From Achromobacter sp. B7 (GTDB lineage: Bacteria > Pseudomonadota > Gammaproteobacteria > Burkholderiales > Burkholderiaceae_B): a stretch of 64,000 nt of DNA. Position 1 is the stretch's first letter, and the number at the start of each line of letters is the position of its first letter. The translations under genes were made by a program, and so were the position numbers. The notes under the pieces were generated by a model. It was given only the letters and a program-made list of their open reading frames with translations, was not told the DNA's origin and did not search any database. The DNA is taken from assembly GCF_003600685.1 (NCBI RefSeq), contig NZ_CP032084.1, forward strand, positions 2,418,001 through 2,482,000, given 5' to 3'. Below, in pieces: positions 17,194 to 26,588 of this stretch.

Positions 17194-18093
17194 TTACACC
17201 ACCCGGTGGGACCCGCCCGGCAGCCGCCACGTCCAGTTCAGGCTGACGCCGGCGGCGGCCACGAAGATCATCGCCACGCCCACCACCTGCATGGGTTCCA
17301 TGCGTTGGCCATAGACGACCAGGTCCAGCAGGATGGCCACGGCGGGGTAGATGAAGCTGAGCGCGGCGGTGGACGTGGTCGGCAGCTTCTGGATGGCCGA
17401 ATACATCAGGATGTACATCAGGCACGTATGCACCAACCCCAGCGCCACCAGATAGCCCCATTGCAGCGGCGCGGTCGGGACGGCGCTGAAATCCGCCATC
17501 GGCAGCAGCATCACGGCGCCCAGCGTCACCTGAACCAGCGCCAGCACCTGCGGCGGCACGCCCTTCAAGCGCTTGACGATGACCGCCGTCACGCCATACA
17601 GCGCGGCCGCGCCCAGGCCCAGCAGCAGGCCCGACAGATAGGCCTGGCCGCCCGCGTGCGTGTCCGTCAGGCGCAGCACCAGCAGCAGGCCGGCAAACGC
17701 CACGACGGACCACGCCAGCTTGCCGCGTGACGGGCGTTCGCCCAGGAACAGCACGCCCAGCCCGATCAAAAAGAAGGGCTGCACGTTGTAGACCGCGGTG
17801 GCCAGGGAAATGGACGCCAGCCGGTAGGCCGAGAACAGCAAGACCCAATTCATGACCAGCGCGGCGCCGGCCACCAGCGCCAGGAACAGCGTCTTGCGCG
17901 TGAACAGGCCGGGCTTGAGCAGGCCGCGCGACCAGCAATAGATGAACAGCGCCATGGCCCCGAACAGGCAGCGAAAGAAAACGACGTTCCAGGCGCTTTG
18001 ACCGGATTCCAGGACAAACACGCCCAGGGTGCCGGATAAGGTCATGGCGGCGGCCATTTGCGCCAGGCCAAGGCGTTCTGATGCGGGGGTCAT
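17194..18093 (-). CDS. EamA-family drug/metabolite exporter
   Basis: A 299-residue inner-membrane protein with about ten predicted helices in two EamA halves (residues ~12-145 and ~158-290). The second half contains LSFIYPAVAILLDLVVYGQRM, the conserved EamA signature region. Such proteins often export amino acids. It is divergent from an Lrp/AsnC regulator, separated by 123 bp, a frequent exporter-regulator pairing, so an amino-acid efflux role under Lrp-type control is inferred. Confidence 0.87.
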   Translation of the reverse strand: MTPASERLGLAQMAAAMTLSGTLGVFVLESGQSAWNVVFFRCLFGAMALFIYCWSRGLLKPGLFTRKTLFLALVAGAALVMNWVLLFSAYRLASISLATAVYNVQPFFLIGLGVLFLGERPSRGKLAWSVVAFAGLLLVLRLTDTHAGGQAYLSGLLLGLGAAALYGVTAVIVKRLKGVPPQVLALVQVTLGAVMLLPMADFSAVPTAPLQWGYLVALGLVHTCLMYILMYSAIQKLPTTSTAALSFIYPAVAILLDLVVYGQRMEPMQVVGVAMIFVAAAGVSLNWTWRLPGGSHRVV

Positions 18094-18216
18094 GAGGGGG
18101 TCTCCATCGGCCGTCTGGCCACGTTCTTGATGGAGAAATTATCCCAGGCGCATCGATGCGGTTATATGATGAATGCGTGGCGCTTTCATCCGCCAACCTT
18201 CATTTAGGTGAAATTT

Positions 18217-18684
18217 ATGCAGAACGACCTAAAAAACGAAAACCCGGTACTGGATGGTATTGATCGCCGCCTGGTGCAGACCCTGGCGGCCAACGCGCGG
18301 ACCACCACGGCCGACCTGGCTCGGCAGGTAGGCATGTCGGCGCCTAGCGTGGCGGACCGGCTGCGGCGCCTGGAGGAATCCGGCGTCATCCGCGCCTACA
18401 CGCTGGATGTGGACCCGGTGGCGCTGGGCTACACGCTGGAAGCCATCGTGCGCATCCGGCCGCTGCCGGGTCAGCTGCGTCACGTGGAAGGCTTGATCGA
18501 GGAAATCCCGGAATTCGTCGAGTGCGACAAGGTCACGGGCGACGACTGCTTTATCGCCCGTGTGGTGCTGCGGTCGATCTCGCATCTGGACGGCATCCTG
18601 GAACGCGTGACGGAGTTCGCCGAAACCAACACCGCCATCGTCAAGGCGCATACGGTGCGCCGCCGCCTGCCGCCGTTGCGCTAA
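18217..18684 (+). CDS. Lrp/AsnC-family transcriptional regulator
   Basis: A 155-residue regulator. The helix-turn-helix is residues 13-60 (LDGIDRRLVQTLAANARTTT then LARQVGMSAPSVADRLRRLE), and the C-terminal RAM ligand-binding domain follows from about residue 70 (IVRIRPLPGQ, then VECDKVTGDDCFIARVVLRS). ATG at 18217 is preferred over the GTG at 18208 because it is preceded by AGGTGAAA. It is transcribed away from the EamA gene, whose promoter it probably controls. Confidence 0.9.
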   Translation: MQNDLKNENPVLDGIDRRLVQTLAANARTTTADLARQVGMSAPSVADRLRRLEESGVIRAYTLDVDPVALGYTLEAIVRIRPLPGQLRHVEGLIEEIPEFVECDKVTGDDCFIARVVLRSISHLDGILERVTEFAETNTAIVKAHTVRRRLPPLR

Positions 18685-18729
18685 GGGCGTCGTCCCAGCC
18701 GAGTAGTCCTAGCCGCCTACTCCCAGCCC

Positions 18730-19221
18730 TTACACCGGGGCCGACAACGCCCGCGCCACGTCGTCCTTCAAACCCGCCGGCGTGTCGGTGGGCGCGTAGC
18801 GCTTGATGACCTGGCCATCGCGGCCCACCAGGAATTTGGTGAAATTCCACTTGATGCCTTCGGTGCCGAAGACGCCGGGCTTTTCGCCCTTGAGCCAGCG
18901 GTACAGCGGATGGGCGTCGGCCCCATTGACGTCGATCTTGGCAAACAGCGGAAAGCTGATGTCGTACTGCGTGGCGCAGAAATTACGGATCTCGGCTTCG
19001 TCGCCCGGTTCCTGGTGACCGAATTGGTCGCACGGAAAGCCCAACACCGTGAAGCCGTCGTCACGGAACGAACGGTACAGCTCTTCCAGCCCCGCGTATT
19101 GCGGCGTGAAGCCGCACTTGGACGCCACATTGACGACCAGCAGCACGCGGCCGCGATACGTGTCCAGGGATTGATCCACCCCGTGAATATCGCGGGCGGT
19201 GAAATCGAAAATCGTGCTCAT
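18730..19221 (-). CDS. glutathione peroxidase family thiol peroxidase
   Basis: A 163-residue thioredoxin-fold peroxidase. The peroxidatic cysteine lies in NVASKCGFTPQYAGLEELY, followed by GFPCDQFGHQEPGDEAEI and the conserved WNFTKFLVGRDG near the C-terminus, giving the Cys/Gln/Trp/Asn active-site set of the family. It is a cysteine, not selenocysteine, enzyme and probably uses thioredoxin or glutathione to reduce hydroperoxides. ATG at 19221 is chosen; the longer open frame upstream is not conserved. Confidence 0.92.
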   Translation of the reverse strand: MSTIFDFTARDIHGVDQSLDTYRGRVLLVVNVASKCGFTPQYAGLEELYRSFRDDGFTVLGFPCDQFGHQEPGDEAEIRNFCATQYDISFPLFAKIDVNGADAHPLYRWLKGEKPGVFGTEGIKWNFTKFLVGRDGQVIKRYAPTDTPAGLKDDVARALSAPV

Positions 19222-19310
19222 GCGGGCTCCTGTGTCGGGCGTTGCGACGCGGGCGCGTCGGTGCGCCAATTGGCTCGTGGAGTGTAGCGCCGCGTGCGCA
19301 CGCCGGGGTA

Positions 19311-20507
19311 TCAGACCAATCCGATATCCACGGGGGCCACACCCGGGAATACCTGCGCCAGGCGGGCTTTGTCCAGCCCGTACAAGCGCGCGAACAGGCC
19401 CGCGAAAACGGCGCGGTATTCGTTCAGAACAGGGTAGTCGCGGTCCTGGAACAGGGTGTCGTGGCGGACAGGGACCTGGCGTCCGGCAATCCGGCCACCG
19501 CGCACGTTGCCGCCCATCACCCAATAGACGGTGCCGTGACCGTGGTCCGTGCCCTTGTTGCCGTTTTCGCGAAACGTGCGGCCAAACTCGCTGATGACCA
19601 CGACGGTGGTCTGGCCCCAGGCCGGCCCCATCGCGTCGGCATAGGCCGCCAGCGCGCGCCCCAACTGCCCCAGCCGGCCGGCCAAGGCACCCGTGGCGGC
19701 GCCCTGGCCGACGTGCGTGTCCCAGCCGCCCACATCCACAAACCCGACGTTGTAGCGGTCGGTCATGAAGCGGGCGATGCGGCGGATTTCCTTTTCCAAC
19801 TTGTCGGTCGACACGGCGTTGCCGTTCGCGGCCTGCATTTCGGCGTCCAGTTCCTGCCGGGTGGCGCCCATGACGCGCTGGCCTTCGTCCACGGCCGCGT
19901 GCAGGTCCGTGTCGCGGTACATCGCGGCAATGGCGCGGTTGTCGGCGTCGCTCAAGCGGGATTTTCTGTTCGCTCCGCCCAGGTCCACGTTGGGCACGCG
20001 GGCATCGCCACGCAAAATTTGCGGCACATCGGACGTGAACGCGGCGGGGTGCGAACCGTTGGCGCCCAGGGCCAACGTCAAGCGGTTCAGAAACCCGGAT
20101 CGGTAGTTGCCATCCTTGCGGGCGCCTTGGCCCAGCTCGATGCTGTTCTGCGTTTCGAAGTGGCTGCGGGTCAGGTCCTCGGTGCCGGCAAACGGGACAA
20201 AAGCCAGCTGTTTGTTGCGGTAGAACGGCAGCAGGCTATCGGCCAGCGCCGGGTGCAGGCCCCAGCCATCGGCCAGCGGCAGGGCGGCGCCATCGCCTGA
20301 GCCGGGCCGGGCGATGGCAATGCTGGGGCGCGACTCGTAATAGAAGTCGCTGGACGTGGGCACCAGCAGGCTGGCGGCGTCGTACGCGCCGCGCATGAAG
20401 ACGACCAGCAGGCGGTTGCCCGACGCGGCGGGCGCCGCATACAAGCGGCTGCCGCCCAGCAGCAGCGGGGCGGTGGCCATCATTTGAAGCAAGCGGCGGC
20501 GGTCCAT
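19311..20507 (-). CDS. DUF1501 domain protein
   Basis: A 398-residue sulfatase-superfamily-like protein exported by an N-terminal signal with consecutive arginines (MDRRRLLQMMATAPLLLGG), compatible with Tat export. The family motifs RLLVVFMRGAYDAASLLVP, VDVGGWDTHVGQGA and TTVVVISEFGRTFRENGN then DHGHGTVYWVMGG are all present. The function of DUF1501 proteins is not established. It lies 9 bp after the DUF1800 gene on the same strand, the standard pairing, so the two products probably act together in the periplasm. Confidence 0.9.
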   Translation of the reverse strand: MDRRRLLQMMATAPLLLGGSRLYAAPAASGNRLLVVFMRGAYDAASLLVPTSSDFYYESRPSIAIARPGSGDGAALPLADGWGLHPALADSLLPFYRNKQLAFVPFAGTEDLTRSHFETQNSIELGQGARKDGNYRSGFLNRLTLALGANGSHPAAFTSDVPQILRGDARVPNVDLGGANRKSRLSDADNRAIAAMYRDTDLHAAVDEGQRVMGATRQELDAEMQAANGNAVSTDKLEKEIRRIARFMTDRYNVGFVDVGGWDTHVGQGAATGALAGRLGQLGRALAAYADAMGPAWGQTTVVVISEFGRTFRENGNKGTDHGHGTVYWVMGGNVRGGRIAGRQVPVRHDTLFQDRDYPVLNEYRAVFAGLFARLYGLDKARLAQVFPGVAPVDIGLV

Positions 20508-20516
20508 CGCGTTCTC

Positions 20517-22073
20517 CTAGCGGCGCATGAATTCTGGCGAGGCCAGCAGGTAGGTATTGGCATCCACGGGTTTTCGGGCCTGGCCCACGGCCTGGCGCGT
20601 TGCGGGCGACAGGACGCGCAACAGATCCGGGTTGGCATCCAGCAGCGGCGTCGCCTTGGGCAGCGCGACCGGCTCCGGGGCCTCTGTCGTGCGATAAAAC
20701 GGCTGCGGTGCGGCGGCAATGGCGCGCGCAATTTCAAACCGTTGTGTCATCTGCCCCGAACCCGCCCAGTCAGATTGCGACATCGGATAGCCGTCGGGCG
20801 TGGGGCGTTGGTACATGCCCTGGCCCATCTGTTGCAGCATCGACAACACCGCCTTGGGATTGCGGATGGGCGGCATGTCGGCATAGGTCAATCGCAAAGC
20901 AGAAAACACGTAATGCACCGGGTCCTTGAACACGCCGGTCTTCAAGGACTTGGCGAACTCCGGCGAGGCGATCATCGTTTGCAGCGTTGCCGCGATGTCG
21001 CCATCTTGGGCCTGAAAGGTTTTGGCCATGCGCGCCACCAACGCGGGCGGCGGCGATTCCCCCACGAAGTACGCGGCCAGTTTGGTGCTGACAAAGCGCG
21101 CCGTGGACGGGTGGCGCGCCAGCAGGTCGATGGCTTGATCGACTTCGTCCAGGCCGCCGCCGCGAATGGTGTGGCCCAGGAACACCTTGTCGCCGCTATC
21201 GTGGCGCGCGGGGTTGAACAAAAACAGCCCCTGTTGGACCAGCCCGGCGCGCAATTCGGGTTTGACCTTGGGTGGCTTGTCGCTGTTATGCACGCCCAGG
21301 CCGGTCAGGATGCGCGCCAGTTCCTGCACGTCTTTTTGCGTATAGCCGCCACCCACGCCCAGTGTGTGCAGCTCCATGATTTCGCGCGCATAGTTCTCGT
21401 TGATGTGCCCCGCCACATTGCGCGTGTTGTCCAGGTACACCAGCATGGCGGGCGACCTGACGGTGGCGCGCAGCATGTCGCGGAATTTGCCCAGCGCGTG
21501 TGGGCGAATGGCTTGCTCTTCGTATTGCGGCAGATACGTGCCCACGTCGCCTTTGCCCGCGAACACATTGAAGTGGTTCATCCAGAACCATGTCATCTGT
21601 TCCTGCAAGGGGGCGGGCGAATACAGCGCGCGCCACACGGCGCGGCTGGCGGCGTCCTGGGCGCGCTGCCGCGATATCGCGCGTGCGTCGCGCTGCGCTT
21701 GCAGCTTGGCCTGGGGATCCAGATCGCGCGCGTCTTGTCGCAGCTTGCGCTGCCGCGCCTGGGCGTCCTGTTCGGTTTCCTGGTTGATGGGCAGTGCATC
21801 GATGGCCGACTGCACCTCGGCGGGCAACCGCGCCTGGGCGTCCGGGTGCAACTGCGCATGCACGTAGCGCTGCGCGCCCATCTCGCGGATGCGAGCCAGC
21901 TCGGCGGGCGTGGCGCCCCAAGTGATGCGGTTGACCAGGGCGGCTTCATACGCGCGGGTGTCTTCTTGCGGGGCAGTGGCCGCGGCAGGGGAAGCAGCCG
22001 CCGCTGCCACGCTCGCCAGCGCCAGGCACAGCATTGGCACGACGTTGGTCAGCAGCATTCGTGATCGCATCAT
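20517..22073 (-). CDS. DUF1800 domain protein
   Basis: A 518-residue exported protein. The signal peptide is MMRSRMLLTNVVPMLCLALA with cleavage near residue 28. The domain shows LVNRITWGATPAELARI, then QEQMTWFWMNHFNVFAGKG, NYAREIMELHTLGVGGGYTQ and VKPELRAGLVQ-type motifs usual in DUF1800. The family function is unknown; it is consistently encoded with DUF1501. Start at 22073 (or the next codon, 22070) follows AGGG; the open frame further upstream is not a signal peptide and is excluded. Confidence 0.88.
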   Translation of the reverse strand: MMRSRMLLTNVVPMLCLALASVAAAAASPAAATAPQEDTRAYEAALVNRITWGATPAELARIREMGAQRYVHAQLHPDAQARLPAEVQSAIDALPINQETEQDAQARQRKLRQDARDLDPQAKLQAQRDARAISRQRAQDAASRAVWRALYSPAPLQEQMTWFWMNHFNVFAGKGDVGTYLPQYEEQAIRPHALGKFRDMLRATVRSPAMLVYLDNTRNVAGHINENYAREIMELHTLGVGGGYTQKDVQELARILTGLGVHNSDKPPKVKPELRAGLVQQGLFLFNPARHDSGDKVFLGHTIRGGGLDEVDQAIDLLARHPSTARFVSTKLAAYFVGESPPPALVARMAKTFQAQDGDIAATLQTMIASPEFAKSLKTGVFKDPVHYVFSALRLTYADMPPIRNPKAVLSMLQQMGQGMYQRPTPDGYPMSQSDWAGSGQMTQRFEIARAIAAAPQPFYRTTEAPEPVALPKATPLLDANPDLLRVLSPATRQAVGQARKPVDANTYLLASPEFMRR

Positions 22074-22299
22074 GAAGCAAGACCCTGAAAGGGCAATAAG
22101 CGGTGTGACAGGATAATCCTCCGAACATTCCCGCGCCGGGCAGTCCTGAAACGCGCGGAAACCGCAATTTTCAGTTCGCTGCCGACCCGGCGCGGGCTGG
22201 GGCCATTGCGGCGCTTGGCGGCACGTCGTCCTATCATGGCCGCTTGCAGTCAATAACGCTGCACAAGACGATGCACAAGACGAAAGCAGGAGCACGCCG

Positions 22300-22632
22300 A
22301 TGGAAGGAATGATCGAACGCCTGGAGGCGATGTTGGCCAAGGGCACCGACAATATGTTGCTGCGATTTTCGCTGGGCAAGGCCTATGCCGAACAAGACAG
22401 CTTTGAAAAAGCCGAAACCCATTTGCGCGCGGCGTTGGCGTTCGACCCCGCGTATTCCGTCGCTTGGAAATGGCTGGGCAAGGCTTGCCTGGGGCGGGGC
22501 GACGTAGAACAGGCGCGCGCAGCGTGGGACCGGGGCGTGGCGGCCGCCCAGGCGCGCGGCGACAAGCAGGTCGAAAAGGAATTGCAGGTCTTCATCAAGC
22601 GCCTGGACAAGCAGGCGGCGGCGGGTTCGTGA
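22300..22632 (+). CDS. small TPR-repeat protein
   Basis: A 110-residue protein built from about two and a half tetratricopeptide repeats: LRFSLGKAYAEQDSFEKAET (about residues 21-40) and SVAWKWLGKACLGRGDVEQA (about 54-73). An AGGAG at 22288-22292 is well placed for the ATG at 22300. TPRs mediate protein binding; the partner is not evident. It converges on the photolyase gene, with only 27 bp between the two stops. Confidence 0.82.
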   Translation: MEGMIERLEAMLAKGTDNMLLRFSLGKAYAEQDSFEKAETHLRAALAFDPAYSVAWKWLGKACLGRGDVEQARAAWDRGVAAAQARGDKQVEKELQVFIKRLDKQAAAGS

Positions 22633-22659
22633 TCCGCCGCGCGCCGCGCTTGATCGCAT

Positions 22660-24081
22660 TCACCCCACCGCCGGCAAATTCCCAAACGCTTCCAACGCAC
22701 GCAAGCGGCTTTGCGCCAGGTCGACGATCGGCATCGGATAGCCCGCCGCCGCACGTTCCATCGGGCTGGGGTCGTGGATGGCCTTGTCGTCCAGGTCGGC
22801 CAGTTCGGGCAGCCATTCGCGCAGGAACACGCCGCGCGGATCGAAGCGGCGCGATTGCGATAGCGGGTTGAAGACGCGGAAGTACGGCACGGCGTCGGCG
22901 CCCGTTGACGCGCTCCATTGCCAGCCGCCGTTGTTGGCGGCCAGGTCGCCATCCACCAGCTGCGACATGAACCACGCTTCGCCCAGCCGCCAGTCGATCA
23001 ACAGGTTTTTCGACAGGAACATGGCGGTGACCATGCGCAGCCGGTTGTGCATCCAGCCCAGCGCCAGCAATTGGCGCATGGCCGCGTCCACGATCGGAAT
23101 ACCGGTCCGGCCTTGCTGCCACGCTTGCAGGTCATCCGGCGCGTCCCGCCACGGCACGGCGGCGGTCTCCGGCTTCATCGGCTGATGCATGGACAGCGAG
23201 GGGTAGGCAGCCAGCAGATGCTGATAGAACTCGCGCCACAGCAGTTCGTTGATCCATGTCGCCGCGCCCGCCTTGCCGCTATCGAGCTCGCCGTGATTGG
23301 ACGCCAGCGCCGCGCGCAGCGCCTGGCCGGGCGACAGTACGCCTGCCGCCAGATAAGGCGACAAGCAACTGGTGGCGGGCAAGGACGGAAAATCGCGTTC
23401 GTCCTTATAGGCGTCGATGATGCCGTCGGTGAAGGCGTCCAGCCGGTCTCCCGCGGCAGTTTCGCCGGCGGGCCATAGCGTGCGCACCGCGTCACTGGGC
23501 GCGGCGAAGCCGTCGAAGGCGTCCGGCAGCGGGTCGGCCGTCCAATCGGGCGGGGTTTGCGGGCGTGGGGCGGGCACCGCTACCACCGGCGCCGTGCGCA
23601 GCCGTTCGCGGCAGGTGCGCGCATAGGGCGTGTACACGCGATAACAATCGCCCTTGCCGGTGGTAACCGTGCCGGGCCGCAGCAGGGTCGCGCCGTGATG
23701 CAGCGTCCAATCCACGCCGATGCCGTCCAGCGCGGCGGCCACGGCGGCGTCGCGGCGGCGTTCGTTGATCGCCCATTCGGTGTTGGCGTGCACTTGGGAA
23801 ATGCCGTGCGCCTGGCAGAAATCAGCAATCGCCTGGGGCGCGTTGCTCCAGTCCGACACCGTCAGCAGCTTCAGCGGAATGCCGCGTTCGCCCAGATCGC
23901 GCGACAGGTCACGCAGGTTGCGCAACCAGAAATCCACCTTGGCCGGCGCGTCGCCATGCTGGCGCCACTGTTCGGGCGCGGCCAGGAACAGCGCGGTCAC
24001 CGTTCCGTTTTCACGGGCAGCCGCCAGCGCGGGGTTGTCGTGCATGCGCAGGTCGGTGCGCAGCCAGAGCAGCGTATTCAT
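22660..24081 (-). CDS. phrB: deoxyribodipyrimidine photo-lyase
   Basis: A 473-residue class I photolyase that repairs cyclobutane pyrimidine dimers with blue light. An N-terminal antenna-cofactor domain (MNTLLWLRTDLRMHDNPAL) is followed by the FAD domain with TSCLSPYLAAGVLSPGQALR, WINELLWREFYQHLLAAYP and the tryptophan-rich FAD segment WMSQ-type region ending NNGGWQWSASTGADAVPYFR. The DPRGVFLREWLPEL motif near the end is also diagnostic. No frameshift is seen, and the length is normal. Confidence 0.95.
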   Translation of the reverse strand: MNTLLWLRTDLRMHDNPALAAARENGTVTALFLAAPEQWRQHGDAPAKVDFWLRNLRDLSRDLGERGIPLKLLTVSDWSNAPQAIADFCQAHGISQVHANTEWAINERRRDAAVAAALDGIGVDWTLHHGATLLRPGTVTTGKGDCYRVYTPYARTCRERLRTAPVVAVPAPRPQTPPDWTADPLPDAFDGFAAPSDAVRTLWPAGETAAGDRLDAFTDGIIDAYKDERDFPSLPATSCLSPYLAAGVLSPGQALRAALASNHGELDSGKAGAATWINELLWREFYQHLLAAYPSLSMHQPMKPETAAVPWRDAPDDLQAWQQGRTGIPIVDAAMRQLLALGWMHNRLRMVTAMFLSKNLLIDWRLGEAWFMSQLVDGDLAANNGGWQWSASTGADAVPYFRVFNPLSQSRRFDPRGVFLREWLPELADLDDKAIHDPSPMERAAAGYPMPIVDLAQSRLRALEAFGNLPAVG

Positions 24082-24425
24082 GGAGGGCGATCCCAGGCAA
24101 AAAGTGGGCGAAGGGCGATGCCCTGCGTCGAGGCTGGCATTCTATATTGGCCCGGCGCATGGAAGACGATGTAAAAACTACGAGTAGATGTGACGGCGCG
24201 GCGTGACGGAATCCGGCGTCGCCAGCCGGCATTGCACACGGCATGCGGGATGCGCCGTTCGCCCGGGCAGCGGGGGAGGCCGGGCGGCGTCCGGGCACAG
24301 GCGGCAAACCGGTTCAGACGACGTGTAGCGGTCAAACCATGAAACACGCTGGCGCGAGGTTTGTATTGACGCGCCTGGGCCGCCGCCATGTAATCGATTC
24401 AACGACTGAAAAAAAGTTGAACGCT
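24082..24425. other. intergenic region between phrB and CoA-transferase
   Basis: It must hold the divergent promoters of phrB and the CoA-transferase gene. It is open in the plus frame from 24243, and an in-frame ATG at 24339 could extend the CoA-transferase by 29 residues. No RNA gene, repeat or strong dyad was seen. Confidence 0.4.
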
Positions 24426-25877
24426 ATGGGAAATCTGATGGACCTTCGCCCGTCCTTTCTACGGGGACGCACATCCGCCGCCACGACATCGCGCGACGTC
24501 CTGCAAAAGTTGTGGCGTTCTTTCGATTTACCCGACGAATCCCTCGACCACGTGATGCTGACGGGCGCCGAACCGGTGTTGCCGTCTTCGTTCGCTGTGG
24601 GGACGGCCGCGCAAGCCAGCATGGCCGCCGCAGCGCTGGCAGCGGCTGAACTCTGGTATCTGCGAGGCGGCTCGCGCCAGCAGGTCAGCGTAGACATGCT
24701 GCACGCGGCGCAGGAATGCCGCAGCCACTTCACCATCAACGGCGTCACGCCCAATATCTGGGACCCGATCAGCGGCGTCTACCAGTGCGGTGACGGGGGC
24801 TGGGTGCGCATCCATGCCAACTTTGCGCACCATCGAGACGGCGCGTTGGCCCTGTTGGGCTGTCCCGTCGGAGAGGGCACTACGCGCGACGCGGTCCAGG
24901 CGGCGTTGAGCCGCTGGAAAGCGCTGGACTTTGAACAGGTGGCCGCCGACGCGGGCCTGGTGGTTGCCGCGATGCGCAGCTTTGACGAATGGGACCGCCA
25001 TCCGCAGGGCCAGGCCGTGGCGGCGCAACCCTTGATGACCATTGAGCGCATCGGCGATGCCGACCCGCGTCCCTTGCCCAAGTATGGGCACGACGCCCGG
25101 CCGCTGAAAGACATTCGCGTGCTGGACCTGACGCGCATCATCGCCGGCCCCGTGTGTGGCCGGGCGCTGGCGGCTTATGGCGCCGACGTGATGCTGGTGA
25201 ACTCGCCGCAGTTGCCCAACATCGACAACATCATCGACACCAGCCGGGGCAAGCTCTCGGTGCTGGCTGACCTGGACACGGCCGACGGCCGCATCGCGCT
25301 GGGCAACCTGCTGCGCAGCGCCCACGTGTTTGTACAGGGCTATCGGCCGGGCGGGATGGCGGCGCTGGGCTTCGGGCCGGAAGACGCCGCGCGTATCCGC
25401 CCGGGCATCGTGTATGTGTCGCTATCGGCCTATGGCAACGTGGGCCCGTGGGCCAACCGCCGGGGCTTCGATTCGCTCGTGCAGACCGCCACGGGCTTCA
25501 ACCACGCCGAAGCGCAGGCAGCTGGCCAGGAAGCGCCCAAGCCCCTGCCGATGCAGATTCTTGACCATGCCTCGGGCTACCTGATGGCGTTTGGCGCGCA
25601 GGTGGCGTTGGCGCGCCAAGCAACGGAAGGCGGCAGCTGGCACGTGCGCGTGTCGCTGGCGCAGACGGCGCATTGGTTGCGCGGGATGGGCAGGGTGGAA
25701 GGCGGGCTGGACTGCCGCATGCCGGACTTTGACGGTTTGCTGGAAACGGAGGCGTCGGGCTTTGGCGAGCTGGTAGCCCTGCGTCATGGCGCGCGCTTTT
25801 CGGAAACGCCCGCCCGTTGGACCCGCCCGTCAAGTCCGCCGGGCACGCATCCGACCGTGTGGCCGTTTAACACGTAG
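24426..25877 (+). CDS. family III CoA-transferase (CaiB/BaiF)
   Basis: A 483-residue CoA-transferase-like protein. The family III core is in the C-terminal half: LKDIRVLDLTRIIAGPVCGR (about residue 225), ADVMLVNSP, SRGKLSVLADLDTADGRIAL and GFDSLVQTATGFNHAEA. The aspartate that forms the acyl intermediate in this family corresponds to the region near VLADLDTADG. The N-terminal ~200 residues form a second, more divergent CaiB-like half. The substrate is unknown. ATG 24426 is adopted; 24438 and 24339 are alternatives because no clear ribosome-binding site decides. A terminator follows. Confidence 0.8.
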   Translation: MGNLMDLRPSFLRGRTSAATTSRDVLQKLWRSFDLPDESLDHVMLTGAEPVLPSSFAVGTAAQASMAAAALAAAELWYLRGGSRQQVSVDMLHAAQECRSHFTINGVTPNIWDPISGVYQCGDGGWVRIHANFAHHRDGALALLGCPVGEGTTRDAVQAALSRWKALDFEQVAADAGLVVAAMRSFDEWDRHPQGQAVAAQPLMTIERIGDADPRPLPKYGHDARPLKDIRVLDLTRIIAGPVCGRALAAYGADVMLVNSPQLPNIDNIIDTSRGKLSVLADLDTADGRIALGNLLRSAHVFVQGYRPGGMAALGFGPEDAARIRPGIVYVSLSAYGNVGPWANRRGFDSLVQTATGFNHAEAQAAGQEAPKPLPMQILDHASGYLMAFGAQVALARQATEGGSWHVRVSLAQTAHWLRGMGRVEGGLDCRMPDFDGLLETEASGFGELVALRHGARFSETPARWTRPSSPPGTHPTVWPFNT

Positions 25878-25906
25878 GACGTTCCGCGCTGATGGCCGGA
25901 AAATAA

Positions 25907-25933
25907 CGAAGGCGCCGTTTGGCGCCTTTTTTT
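25907..25933 (+). terminator. terminator between CoA-transferase and peroxiredoxin genes
   Basis: AAGGCGCC-GTTT-GGCGCCTT with a following T7 run. It lies between convergent genes; the plus-strand T-run fits the CoA-transferase transcript. Confidence 0.9.
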
Positions 25934-25954
25934 CTGGCTTGCGGAAGTCGCCTC

Positions 25955-26503
25955 TTACTTGGTTTTTTCCTGCTTGGCCTTCCAGTCGCGCAGCGCGCGC
26001 ATGGTGTTCGTCACGTGCGACTCGGGGTTCATGTCGGTGAATTCGTACAGGATTTTGCCCTGCGGCGAAATCACGTAGGAAATCCGCTGTGCGTATTCCG
26101 GGCGCTTGTCGTGCACGGCGTCATACGACTTCATGATCTTGCCATCGGCATCCGCCGCCACGGCGAACTTGCCACGGCATTCACTGACCGAGAATTTGTT
26201 CAGCGTGTCGATGTTGTCCGTCGATACGCCAATGACGGTGGCGCCCAGCGACTTGTATTCGTCGGTGGCTTCGGCAAAGTTGTGCGCTTCGATGGTGCAG
26301 CCCTGCGTGAAGGCGGCGGGAAAGAAATACAGGACGACCGGGCCTTGCTTTAGCGCGTCGTTCAACTTGAACGTGAAGACCTTGCCGCCCAGCGAGGCGT
26401 CGGTGCTGAAGTCGGGCGCGGGCGCCCCGACGTTCAAGGCGGCGTGGGCGGATGCGGCGGCCAGCAGGCCGCAGAGCATCAGGCTAGAAACAAGGCGCTT
26501 CAT
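25955..26503 (-). CDS. exported peroxiredoxin
   Basis: A 182-residue AhpC/TSA-type peroxiredoxin with a signal peptide (MKRLVSSLMLCGLLAAASAHA), so it acts in the periplasm. The peroxidatic cysteine is in YFFPAAFTQGCTIEAHNFAE (about residue 69) and a possible resolving cysteine in SVSECRGKF (about 113). The spacing resembles BCP/PrxQ-like enzymes. It would detoxify peroxides with a thiol reductant. ATG at 26503 gives the signal peptide; the ATG four codons upstream is less likely. Confidence 0.88.
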   Translation of the reverse strand: MKRLVSSLMLCGLLAAASAHAALNVGAPAPDFSTDASLGGKVFTFKLNDALKQGPVVLYFFPAAFTQGCTIEAHNFAEATDEYKSLGATVIGVSTDNIDTLNKFSVSECRGKFAVAADADGKIMKSYDAVHDKRPEYAQRISYVISPQGKILYEFTDMNPESHVTNTMRALRDWKAKQEKTK

Positions 26504-26588
26504 GGAAGTCTCCAATAATCAATCGTTGGGCGCGCGGCGGTGGGCGGCAAGTGGCCTACTGTAGTCCGCGCGCGGCCCAGGGTCCAGT

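Noticed and set aside
22074..22379. N-terminal extension of the DUF1800 protein
   Set aside because: The signal peptide begins at 22073; upstream codons have no export signal or conservation pattern.
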